From Aphanomyces cochlioides (taxonomy: Eukaryota; Oomycota; Saprolegniomycetes; Saprolegniales; Verrucalvaceae): a stretch of DNA of 64,000 bases. The stretch's first letter is position 1. The number at the start of each line of letters is the position of its first letter. Below, piece after piece: positions 41,171-50,650 of this stretch. The stretch is taken from positions 2,480,001-2,544,000 of the forward strand of contig JAHQRK010000009.1 in assembly GCA_019828595.1 (NCBI GenBank), written 5' to 3'. The position numbers were made by a program, and so were the translations under genes. The notes beneath the pieces are model-generated. The model searched no databases. It saw nothing but the letters and a program-made list of their open reading frames with translations, and had not been told where the DNA came from.

Positions 41171-41270
41171 CACCATTGTTTGGAAATTTAGCTTGCACTG
41201 AGGCAAACTCTTCATTATATACAGGCTTTAGCAGGGAGAGCTACACAAAATGACAAGGCAGATAGGCAGG

Positions 41271-42560
41271 TTAAGGTTCTCCAAGCTTTTTCCAAGTGAG
41301 TGCATTGGCTTGGAATTGTCCGATAAGTTGACGCAAGTCGGATTCTTCGAGGGCGCCTTGATGCAAATAATATTGGCGCGATGGAATGTCAAGCAATACA
41401 GCATGGGGATTGTTCACGGGAGGAGTCAAACCGAGGAATCGATGGATTTGATCCGCCATGTCACTCGCTTTTTCCTTGTTGGTGAAGAAAATCACGCTGG
41501 GCTCGTCCACAATGGTGCAAACGTTGCCCGTGCAGACGGTTTTCGCTTGGACAGAAAGACTTTCAAGCACTCCGTTGATTTCGACTTGCTTTTCTGCGGC
41601 CAAAGTCTCGTAAAAGACAACCAAAGATGGCTTGGAGTTGATGGAAAATCCACTCGCGCGAATGCCTTCGGAGAGATCAACAACGGGTTTTGGTAGCCAT
41701 GGGAAATCCGTTTTGTCCTTGCGAACCCCTTCAACAGCATCAGCGGTAATGACGGGACGAGAGTCGTCAGGACCCAAGATAACCAAATGAGGAATGCTAT
41801 CCACGCCAAACTTGTCCGACAAATCGTCATAAGCAGCGCGGGCTGCTTCAAACGGTAGTGCTAGCCATGGCATCTTCTTGAAATACTTTTCAAAATCCTC
41901 TTTCGACTCGTCTCCGCTCACAAACACAATCTCAAATGCATGACCAGCTTGCTTCGCACTTTCATATGCATCAGCAAGCAGTGGGGTAAAGTTTTGGCAT
42001 GGACCACACCAGGATGCGGAAAAGTAAAGTCCCAAATGCTTGTTCGCCAAAGCATCCACGGTCACACTGCCGTTCTCGCCAAGGAGAAAGTTGTTGCCGA
42101 GCAATTGAGCAAAGGTCTTGGGTTGATATGGGAAATCAGCACCAGTCGGGTCCTTCTCAACCTTCTTTCGTGCGTTTCGGTTGATCACTTGGCCAAATTC
42201 GTCAAGCAAAATGAACGTCGGGATGCTTTCCACGTTGAACTTCTTGTTGAGCGCTTCTTGAATATCCCTCGAGGCGTACGGGATAGCCGTCCATGGCATC
42301 TCGCCAAAGTACTCGTCAAACTCTTCTTGATTATTGTCCCAGCTGATAAAAACGATTTCAAACGGCGTTTGCTTTTCTTGCGTCATGTTGTAGTATTTGG
42401 ACAGGACAGGTGTGAATCGACGGCAGGGAGGGCACCAATGGGCGCTGAAATAGATCCCGACGACCTTTCCCTTGAGATGTGTCTCCGTGGAGACTTCTTT
42501 CTTCTCAGCGTCCTTGGTGACTAGCGTGGATCCGAGGAGCTCGACGAATCGACTTGTCAT
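41271..42560 (-). CDS. Nucleoredoxin-like protein, intact
   Basis: ATG 42560 (MTSRFVELLGSTLVTKDAEK), 429 residues, single exon. Two tandem thioredoxin-like domains with complete active sites: WCPPC (about residue 42-46) and WCGPC (about residue 180-184). Each is followed by the nucleoredoxin MPW signature (GEMPWTAIPY, KKMPWLALPF) and a cis-Pro segment (ESIPTFILLDE, DSIPHLVILG). A third domain without CxxC ends the protein (NVCTIVDEPSVIFF, HQGALEESDLRQLI). It is likely a cytosolic disulfide reductase. It is the only working copy of a local array that also has a pseudogene and a fragment. Confidence 0.93.
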   Translation of the reverse strand: MTSRFVELLGSTLVTKDAEKKEVSTETHLKGKVVGIYFSAHWCPPCRRFTPVLSKYYNMTQEKQTPFEIVFISWDNNQEEFDEYFGEMPWTAIPYASRDIQEALNKKFNVESIPTFILLDEFGQVINRNARKKVEKDPTGADFPYQPKTFAQLLGNNFLLGENGSVTVDALANKHLGLYFSASWCGPCQNFTPLLADAYESAKQAGHAFEIVFVSGDESKEDFEKYFKKMPWLALPFEAARAAYDDLSDKFGVDSIPHLVILGPDDSRPVITADAVEGVRKDKTDFPWLPKPVVDLSEGIRASGFSINSKPSLVVFYETLAAEKQVEINGVLESLSVQAKTVCTGNVCTIVDEPSVIFFTNKEKASDMADQIHRFLGLTPPVNNPHAVLLDIPSRQYYLHQGALEESDLRQLIGQFQANALTWKKLGEP

Positions 42561-43395
42561 CTTGTCGGCAAATTCAAAAATGAGAGGCGACTGTGTGGGA
42601 GTTCGTGAACTTCGATTTTTTGGAGCTAAATCTGGGACAGGCAATGGTCATTTTGTTTGACGACACACATTCAAAAAATATAGAAATTTGATCTATATAT
42701 ACTTGACATGACGAATTCAAAATGGCTCTTAACGTACTTCGAGTTCGAATCCAATAAGCATTGGTGTGTGGCATCATCCAGCGAACTCTTGAGAGGATGC
42801 AAAGGCTATAAGAACATTGCAAGAGGGTTTGTGTGCTCGGGTGGAATGTGGACGAGATGAGCGACTTGTTGCATAATCTAGAAGGATAGAAAGAAGAGAC
42901 TACAGTATATAGGTCCATGATGGACATTTCAAATGTGTGCAATAATCTCGACCTTCTCCTTGGACGAGAGGAGATTGCAGTCAAGGTGTCAGACCACACA
43001 GAGAAGCAAGTTAACAAGCAGTGTGGATGCTAATGGTGAAGATAAACCAACTTGTCGGGGTTGGAAGGCTCATAGAATTACTATTGATATCGGTCGTACA
43101 CTGATTTCTGACCTGGTCAGGCTATGGTTCGAGCGCTCTTGCTTGCACGGTGAGACAAGATGTCGTCTGAAAGCTGTGGACGTATTGCCATGGCTTTTCC
43201 ATGTGGCCTGGAGCGGAAATTGATCATTGACGTCTTGTACTCATGTGATTGGCAACCGTAAGGTGCCCTGGATGCTGATCACAACGCGGATTCCACAATA
43301 AGCAAAGCAGGAAGCGCTTCAGCCATCTTCGAGTCTGTCACAACCTTGGTAATAGTCCTTGCCCATCAATGCAGGTAGGGGCTTCTCTTGCAAGC
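42561..43395. other. Intergenic upstream of nucleoredoxin
   Basis: Promoter side of the nucleoredoxin gene. It contains a duplicated unit shared with 40467-40500 and a possible ankyrin remnant (DGHFKCVQ, about 42920). Nothing else recognised. Confidence 0.45.
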
Positions 43396-45014
43396 TCACA
43401 AGACAGAAAGAAAGAGGACAAACAAGTACCACAAAACAATTGGCACAAAAACACCAGCGTACGGCGCTATGAGTGACGATTTTTCATGCCGTGGCAAAGT
43501 TCCAAATGCAAGATAAACTAACGACGCAACGCCAAGGAAAGCATAGCCAAAGTAGATGAGCATTTGATCTGGAAGAGCGCATGTTTCCATCAGGCTAGGG
43601 GCTCGAGATACCGGCGATCCTTTCAATGTCAGCATCGTAAGTTCAGGATGTCGTTCGCCTTGAAGCCAGCTAAACGTCGCCAACGAATCCTCCGTCACGT
43701 TAAACTCTTCGTGGCGATAAGTACATGGCGTATGATCGTCGCCACTACGACAAAGTCAAACTTAATCATGGCATTCACGACGCCAGTCTTACCTGAAGAC
43801 ATGAGTCGGTTCGATAGCGTTCAAAATCAAGTTTGTCAACTGAGGCGACAACACATTTTGATACGAAACACCTTCGCCCTAGACGTAATGATGAGATAAA
43901 GATCAAGTTGATGGAGGACTTACAGGCGCAATCGGTTCTTTCATCCGTCTAGGGCCGCAGTCGGAACCATTGGGACGAAACAACGGTATATGCGTGAAGA
44001 GAAGGCGTGGGAACTGCTTCTTTGCTTTCATAGACCCGAACATTTGGACAAATTCAATCGCTTCCTGCTGGACAATCGGGTTGTCCGACAACATGGCGAT
44101 CGAATCGACAACCTAGCTTCACTGTGAGGTTCTCAACTGGGACAGTCGAGGACAGACCACGACTTCGACTTGGCCAAGAACGACGCTGTATTGACTCAAT
44201 CCAAATGTTTCACGCTGGAGAGCATTTGCACGCTCACTGTTCCATCGTTTGATACCAACGTCATGGTTACCACTACTCAGCGGTCATGGAATGAATCGAG
44301 GAAGAAAAATTACCTCATGTTCCAAAATTGAATTGAAGGATGACCTCCAAAGATCCATTCAAAGCGTTGGCGATGCGCCAAGTGTTCTTCCAGCGTTAGA
44401 ATTCGTCCTAGAATGTCAGGTCACGACAACTTGAGACAAATAACAGTCTTACCGCCGTCAAATAGGTCGCCAAGAAGCAATACACCATGGGGAGGGTCTG
44501 GTTTCCTTGCCAAGAGTTGAAAGTGTCGTCGCATGTATAAATCCGAGTAGAACTCTGTAAGATAGAGCATCCAGCTTTGTTTTTCCATGTTGTACGAGTA
44601 GAAATCCGTAAGCTGAGGATCTGCGATGACAGCAAGCCGGTATTCCTTTGGATCATTTGGTGTCCATTTGCACGACGCGAGAGCAATCCGACTTGCCGCG
44701 AGCTCTCCATACGTGAACGCAATCGCCCAGAGGGCCCAAAGCAGGGGTACGCGTACGGTCCATAGTGAAAACGGCCCGTGGCCGACTCGACCCTGTCGTT
44801 GCTGCGCAGCAAATACGTCTGTCCAGCCAGCATTTTGAACGCGCGCGGTTCGAAACAAGCCAAACCACTTGGCTGGCGGCAGTTTCTTGCCAATTTTGTC
44901 CATGTCGATCGCCGCAACTTGCTCTGTAAGCGCCGTCGGCGATCGCAGACGCATTTTCTTCGATTCGTCCGTGTCCATCTCGACCTCGCGGTAAAAACAG
45001 AAATGAATCTTCAT
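43396..45014 (-). CDS. Cdc1/PGAP5 (MPPE1)-type membrane metallophosphoesterase
   Basis: Six exons on the minus strand: 45014-44453, 44407-44314, 44275-44158, 44112-43924, 43878-43793 and 43744-43396; introns 45, 38, 45, 45 and 48 bases; 465 residues. An N-terminal membrane segment (VPLLWALWAIAFTYGELA) precedes the calcineurin-like core. All metal-binding motifs appear once spliced: ADPQLTD, LLLGDLFDGG, SGNHDVG, FTHIPLFR and SGDDHTPC. Two C-terminal membrane segments follow (MLIYFGYAFLGVASLVYLAF and VFVPIVLWYLFVLFLS). PGAP5/Ted1/Cdc1 proteins remove ethanolamine phosphate from GPI anchors in the ER and help their export; this function is from the family. Confidence 0.9.
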
Positions 45015-46242
45015 GAAGTGGAAGATTCAAAAAGCACATTACAAAAAACGTGATAAAATATTCTTTTTGAGAGTTTTATATGTTTTATGCAGCGATTAAC
45101 TGTACGTTTTATCATTTTAATCGAATTTTGGAGACATGTCGAGTCGTTGGACACTTGCAGCGACGCAATCATAAGAAAGGCTGATTATGTTCATGGCCTC
45201 CATTGGTTCGTATGGATGATGGCACGAAGGAGCAGTACTTTAGCCGTGAAATTCAAGGCTGTAATTGTTTTGTATTGTTGAGTCTGCCATATTTTCTCTT
45301 GTTTCCACGAGATTGCAACTGCGGGGGGATTTTATGCGTCTCTGAAGTGTATATCATAGCGATGCAAAGCCACGCCTCAATGGCCGTCAAAAGTATGAAA
45401 GTGGCCGCCATTTGCAACACTCAGAAAAGCTTGAACCACTATAGGCATACATTACTATTAAACTCCTAATATTATAGTACTGCGTAGTAAAAATACAGTT
45501 ATCAAGGTTATCGTTTAAACTCGAAAAGAATGCCTATAGTCTCGTTGGAGATGATGAGGTCTCATGGCTAGTTCGCTTTGAGTTTGAATCCCAGAGCTTT
45601 CGAGATCTACAGGTTGAAGACACCCCCCCCTCCTTAATGTGTCGATCTATTTAACACTTCGATACTGAGAGCCCGAGGACTCTGATAGCTGTATGTCAGC
45701 CAATTCCAATAGGGCGCGTGTCCAAGCAAGCCCCAGCATGGACATTGTATCTGGGTCTTTCAGGGGTTATTTTTCAGACCATTAAAGGCCCTGTGTATCT
45801 TTTGAGTACGATGCTGTGCACATTTCAACGATTACATTAAATTCTCTTCCACAACAGTACGACGCTCATTTGCAAATTGCAAAACCACGCTGCTGGTAGA
45901 GATGCTCCAAGTTCATCAGGTGCTACGATATCAAGTTTAACAGGTAACAAAACCATTCATTGCGACTGATGCTGGCGAGCTCTTCAGTGACACAAAATCC
46001 ACAATGTCTTCACCAATTTGATATCGTCAAGGTACAGTACCACTGAATGCGTGAAGACCACGTAGACACGCTCAAACTCCTGTCAAAATTTTGTGCACAG
46101 AGGTAATAAAAGCTCAGCAATCGAACTTACGATTAAGTAACCCCTGCACCCCCAAAACCCTTCACCCTTGGCCTTATTCGGATAATCCGGATATTCATCT
46201 CAATGGCTACAAGCGATTTCATTTTAAATCTTTTTGGCCAAC
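45015..46242. other. Intergenic, no gene seen
   Basis: Open frames are short and unrelated to any known family. A C-run lies near 45620. The end (46180-46242) is likely the NOP10 promoter and 5' leader. Confidence 0.5.
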
Positions 46243-46440
46243 ATGCATCTCATGTACTACACTGGCGCCGACGGCAAGCGATGCTACACGCTCAAGAAGG
46301 AAGACCCGTCGGGCAAACCCACGCACTCTGCACACCCAGCACGTTTTTCTCCCGACGACAAGTTCTCCAAGGAGCGCATCACGACAAAGAAGCGTTTCAA
46401 CTTGCTCCCAACCCAATCGCCCGACCCGTTAAATCAATAG
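46243..46440 (+). CDS. NOP10: H/ACA snoRNP subunit NOP10
   Basis: ATG 46243, 65 residues, the family's usual size (human 64). Sequence [20 protein letters not shown], then [18 protein letters not shown] and TTKKRFNLL, the NOP10 core. NOP10 binds dyskerin/Cbf5 in H/ACA particles that guide pseudouridylation and rRNA processing in the nucleolus. In most eukaryotic NOP10 the early structure is a small beta hairpin, preserved here. Confidence 0.96.
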   Translation: MHLMYYTGADGKRCYTLKKEDPSGKPTHSAHPARFSPDDKFSKERITTKKRFNLLPTQSPDPLNQ

Positions 46441-46676
46441 AGCCCCAAGCTGACAGGAATCGCCTGTAAATATATATATGACTGAACCCCTGCGTCTATC
46501 ATGAGCGTTGTCAAGGCGGCGCCGTGCCACGATCGGAATCATCATTCAGGACAAGAAATGAGCTGTTGTAGGTTACGCTGTCATTCCTATCGTTCATGGA
46601 CGATTGGGGGCGGCATCAATGGATCTGCTCGCATGAAGATAGATAAGAATGCCGTCGTATCTGTCACTTGTGGGTC

Positions 46677-46877
46677 TCATTCGTCGACGAGATGGAGAAC
46701 GTGCATGGCTCCATTGCAAAGCGCCTGTCGTTCTTGTGCCAACTTGTCTAGTTCCGATAAAATCTCTTGAATTTCCCCAAGATTGTCATGAGCACATTGA
46801 AGCAGCGCTGCTTTCTTCATTGCTGGTTTCTTTGGCGCCGTCTTCTTGGACGCTCTGGGTTTCGATTCCCGCGCCAT
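46677..46877 (-). CDS. Small basic coiled-coil protein, unknown
   Basis: ATG 46877 (MARESKPRASKKTAPKKPAM), 66 residues. A Lys-rich first third is followed by one amphipathic helix (NLGEIQEILSELDKLAQERQ). The start lies 153 bases from the divergent hydroxylase gene, which suggests a shared promoter. I do not recognise the family; small subunits of nuclear complexes can look like this. Confidence 0.5.
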   Translation of the reverse strand: MARESKPRASKKTAPKKPAMKKAALLQCAHDNLGEIQEILSELDKLAQERQALCNGAMHVLHLVDE

Positions 46878-47030
46878 TTTGCCAATGTGAAAATGCAGTT
46901 CAGATATCAAATCCGGATAATTCTTTCTATTTATGTGTAAAATATCGCATTGTCGTTAAAGTCAGGTAAATTGTGAGTTATAATATGGTAAGTTTTCTAC
47001 ATTGTCACTATAACGAGGTACAACAACCGG

Positions 47031-47786
47031 ATGGCGTCGATTGTTGGCGTGACGAGCACCATCGCGGGCTTGTTGTACTTGGTCTACGCAGCGCCCGCGA
47101 TCCTTTCCATCCAAGCGCGAGTGGTGTTTTGCATCGTCTTCTTTGGCTACATCTCCTACTCGTCGCTTCTGCATGTGATCTTTTACCGCAATGCGCCAGC
47201 ACCGAAACGATCGGTCCACCATGTCACCCTCGTGTCGTTTAACTTGCTTATGGCTGCAACTTGCGCGATGGTTTCAACAGAACTACATATGCGAGGCCAT
47301 AGCCAGATGACGTTTGATGCATCGCCATCGATTGCAACGATTGTCCGTCAAATTCTCGTTGCCTGCGTTTTTGAAAACACGGTGGAGTACTATTGGCACT
47401 GCTTGCTGCATTGCCGCTTCTTGTACACGCGGGTGCACAAAGTCCATCACCACTACAAGCGCCCACAGCCCTTTGACGACATGTACATGCATCCTTTCGA
47501 AGGCGCCGTGTATTTCCTCGTCTTATATGGCCCACCGTTTGTTTTCTCGATGCACGTCTACGCATTTGCGATCTACATGATCATCATGGGGACCTTTGGC
47601 GTGCTCGACCATTCTGGCCTTCCATTTCGGATTCCTCTCGTGTACAACTCTGAAGACCACGCGATGCATCACGCCAAAGTGATCGTCAACTTGGGCTTTC
47701 CATTCCCCTACTTGGATATCCTCCACGGCACATTCGAAGGCGACTTTGCTGGAATCAAGTTCCATCGACCGACAAGAAAGCTATAA
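47031..47786 (+). CDS. Fatty acid hydroxylase/sterol desaturase superfamily membrane enzyme
   Basis: ATG 47031, 251 residues, single exon. Hydrophobic segments near residues 5-28, 33-52 and 66-84, and another pair at 165-200. The di-iron histidine motifs are complete: HCLLH (about residue 124), HKVHHHY (about 136), HPFEG and HAMHH (about 217). This matches the ERG3/CH25H/C4-methyl oxidase superfamily, which hydroxylates or desaturates lipids in the ER using oxygen and cytochrome b5. Substrate is not clear from sequence; a sterol or a fatty acid are both possible. The C-terminus lacks a KKXX signal. Confidence 0.85.
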   Translation: MASIVGVTSTIAGLLYLVYAAPAILSIQARVVFCIVFFGYISYSSLLHVIFYRNAPAPKRSVHHVTLVSFNLLMAATCAMVSTELHMRGHSQMTFDASPSIATIVRQILVACVFENTVEYYWHCLLHCRFLYTRVHKVHHHYKRPQPFDDMYMHPFEGAVYFLVLYGPPFVFSMHVYAFAIYMIIMGTFGVLDHSGLPFRIPLVYNSEDHAMHHAKVIVNLGFPFPYLDILHGTFEGDFAGIKFHRPTRKL

Positions 47787-47847
47787 ACGCAAAACTCTTA
47801 TGCTTATCTTGCTCAAGCTGTCCGACTAAATGTAAACATGGATTCGC

Positions 47848-49488
47848 TTAAAGCTTGCGACGTCCCCCACCGCGACTACCGCCGCTGGCACTTCGGCCGC
47901 TGCTACGACTGCTGCTTGCGCTTCGGCTTCTGGTGCTGCGGCTTCCGGTGCTCTTGCCTGCCGTGCTACGGCTGCTCTTGGTTGCAGTTGCCCGGCCAGT
48001 TGAGGAGCGGCTCTTCGTGCTGCCTCGGGTAGAGGCTTTGGTGCTCTTGGCTCCACTTCGACCCAAGCTCTTTGATCCACTCTTGGTGCCACGGGAGGAA
48101 CTTTTAGATCCAACCGCCTTGGTGCCACGGGTAGAAGTCTTGGAGCTCGACCGCTTAGTTGCTGCACTCTTGCCACGTCCTAGGCTGGAACTCTTCTTGG
48201 AACCACGTCGACTTGCCGCAGAGCTGCTTCGAGTAGAACGCTTGGATTGACCGGCGCTCTTCTTCGCTCCACTTCGACTCGTGCTCTTGCCTTGACCTTT
48301 CGCGCTCTTGGATCCACTCTTGGTGCGACCTCGACCGGTGCTCTTTTGGCTACGACCCGAGTAGCGATCAGTCGCTTTCTTGACATCGCGAGCGGCGCGA
48401 CCAACGCTTCGACTAACACCACGGACACCGCCGGCAAGGCTTCCAACATTTCTTGCAGTCTTGGACACGCCGGTGGCGGCTTTGTTGACGGCATTTGCTC
48501 CACGTTGGACTCCTCGGGCAATCTTTCCGGTCGTTCCTTGATTGTTGGCGAAGCGGCCAGCAACATTGTTGACCGTTTGGCTCACTCGGCCGACTCTGTC
48601 GCTGATCGATGCGACTTTGTTGGCACCTCGTTGAACTTTTCCAGCCACTTGACTCACTTTACCAGCTCCACGCTGGACAGCGCCAGACACTTTGTTGACA
48701 GTTTGCAAGGCTTTGCCAAACGTGCCAGCGCGGCCAGTGCCTTGTCCTCTGGCAAAGCCTTTGAAGCCGCTCGTGTACTTGGAAACAGTGCCAGCATACT
48801 TGTTGACTGTTCCAGCGATACGACCGACTTGGGCATTATACTTTCCAACAGTCGCCGAGCCAGATTGAACTGATCTGGCGATGTTTCCAAGCATACCATT
48901 GCGTCCAGCGTACTGTCCAGCAATGCGACCGACTCGAGCGTTGGCGTCTCCGACTGCTCTTGAGATGCCACTGACTGAATTGGACACTTTGGCGACACCA
49001 GATGCGACCCTGTTGACAGTGCCGAGGACTTGGGGAGCACGAGCGAGGGCAGGAGCGACTCGGCTAGCCACAGATCGAACTGCTGGCGCTGCAAAACGAG
49101 ACACATACGGCGCAGCACGCTGAACGACCGAGCGAACAACGGGAGCAGCAGCACGAGCGACGTAAGGTGCAGCTCGCTGAACGGCAGTGCGGACGACAGG
49201 CGCAGCAGCTCGAGCGACGTATGGAGCAGCGACACGAGCTGCAGCCATGGCCAGGGGGAAGAATTGCTTCTTGGATTTACGTTTGGATGAAGCATTGTAT
49301 TGCGCAAGTCCATTCGAGTCGGCACTCGTGTCGTATTCAATGCGGGGATTGTACTTGGGGCGACGGACGTATTGAGCAGCGGCGTCGTAGTCAGGACTGG
49401 CGAGTGCGTATCGCTGGTGGTCAGCCACTTGACGGGCTACAGCCACGTTGACCAAGAGCACACAGAGGACAACAATCAAGAGCCGCAT
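47848..49488 (-). CDS. Secreted, strongly basic, repetitive Ala/Ser/Lys/Arg-rich protein
   Basis: ATG 49488 (MRLLIVVLCVLLVNVAVARQ, a clear signal peptide), 546 residues. After an acidic-neutral spacer and a dibasic stretch (KRKSKKQFF) comes a repeat tract at about residues 80-150 with three copies of RAAPYVARAAAPVVR-type units. The next 200 residues are alternating Val/Gly/Ala/Ser helices of the form V.R.AG.V.K.., with no Cys. The last 180 residues are almost only Ser, Lys, Arg, Gly and Thr (SRGTKSGSKSLGRSGAKS). No family recognised. Secretion is well supported; it could bind polyanions or membranes, or be a wall protein. The composition is partly explained by repeat expansion, seen as repeats in the DNA. 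Confidence 0.8.
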   Translation of the reverse strand: MRLLIVVLCVLLVNVAVARQVADHQRYALASPDYDAAAQYVRRPKYNPRIEYDTSADSNGLAQYNASSKRKSKKQFFPLAMAAARVAAPYVARAAAPVVRTAVQRAAPYVARAAAPVVRSVVQRAAPYVSRFAAPAVRSVASRVAPALARAPQVLGTVNRVASGVAKVSNSVSGISRAVGDANARVGRIAGQYAGRNGMLGNIARSVQSGSATVGKYNAQVGRIAGTVNKYAGTVSKYTSGFKGFARGQGTGRAGTFGKALQTVNKVSGAVQRGAGKVSQVAGKVQRGANKVASISDRVGRVSQTVNNVAGRFANNQGTTGKIARGVQRGANAVNKAATGVSKTARNVGSLAGGVRGVSRSVGRAARDVKKATDRYSGRSQKSTGRGRTKSGSKSAKGQGKSTSRSGAKKSAGQSKRSTRSSSAASRRGSKKSSSLGRGKSAATKRSSSKTSTRGTKAVGSKSSSRGTKSGSKSLGRSGAKSTKASTRGSTKSRSSTGRATATKSSRSTAGKSTGSRSTRSRSASSSRSSGRSASGGSRGGGRRKL

Positions 49489-50404
49489 GCTGCCAGATAC
49501 ACAATGACCCGACAGCGCCAGGGACAAAGAGTACGACAATCATGCCAACGACGACACTGGGAACAAATCTCTTTTAGTGGCTTTTCACCAAAAAAGCATG
49601 CAAGTTTGACCTGGGGAATACACATATCTTTGACTTTGTATACAAACATCAAGATAAAAAATAGTTGATGGACATCCAACTTGGAGATACTTTGTCGTCA
49701 TGTCGTTCCTAGGACACCACCAGACGATCATGAAGCTGCCGTCTTGTCGAGTTGTTGTACCGCTGGATCTCTCTTGCTTGGAACACTTGACAAGTCGAGG
49801 AGATTGTGGTTCCAAGAGGATCTTCGGTCTTGAATTCGACGAAACGAATCGAATCCTGCTTGGAGCACGCACTAGTTGAACATGTCATCCTGTCATGTGG
49901 TTGCGGGACGGACTATTCAGGTAATTTCAATCGTGGTAAGCCATGATAGGCATGGTAGATACGATATCATGGCACAAAGCAGCTTTCAGGATAACCTCTA
50001 TAAGCTTAGCAAGAATGGCGAGCTGCGCCAGTGAAAGAATCGAATTGAATTGGCACAAGATCACCTCTTTGTGCTGGATTTACGCAAGTCGATGGTAGAT
50101 ATAAAGCGAGAAAGAACAGGCAAAGCTGCATTGCGATATGTATACAAGAAAATGCAAAGCCCACACTGAAAAGCAACAGTGTGGAAGTGTCTGCCGACGA
50201 CAAAACCACAGATGCTGCTGGTTAATTTTGCACAAATGTGCTCATAATGGTATACTTCCGCTTGTACTAGGACAGCTTCATGATGAGCAAGAAGAGCCCA
50301 AGGAAGAGTCTGGCTCAACCACGCGGTCCGAGTTCTTGATGCATGAAAGCAAGTTTGCCGCAAGCAGCAATCTTGTCTCGGGTGAAATCCGAAAAATGTT
50401 TTTA
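49489..50404. other. Intergenic, no gene seen
   Basis: Short frames only. The right edge adjoins a MITE. Confidence 0.5.
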
Positions 50405-50650
50405 TTAGGGCCCGACTGGCAACCGAAAATATTACAATAAATAGGCCCAAAATGCCATTTTGAGGCCAAATTCAATAATTGAGGTCAAAATATGAACTTG
50501 TTTATCTCAAAGAGTTTTGCTCCAAATCCAATATTTTTGGTTGGGATATACTCACTGGAGGCTCCCAAAATGCCATTTTACGAAATGGAGGTTTTACCTC
50601 TATTTTGAATATGCCATAAATCGTTGATCCCAATTTAGCTGAAAATGGCA

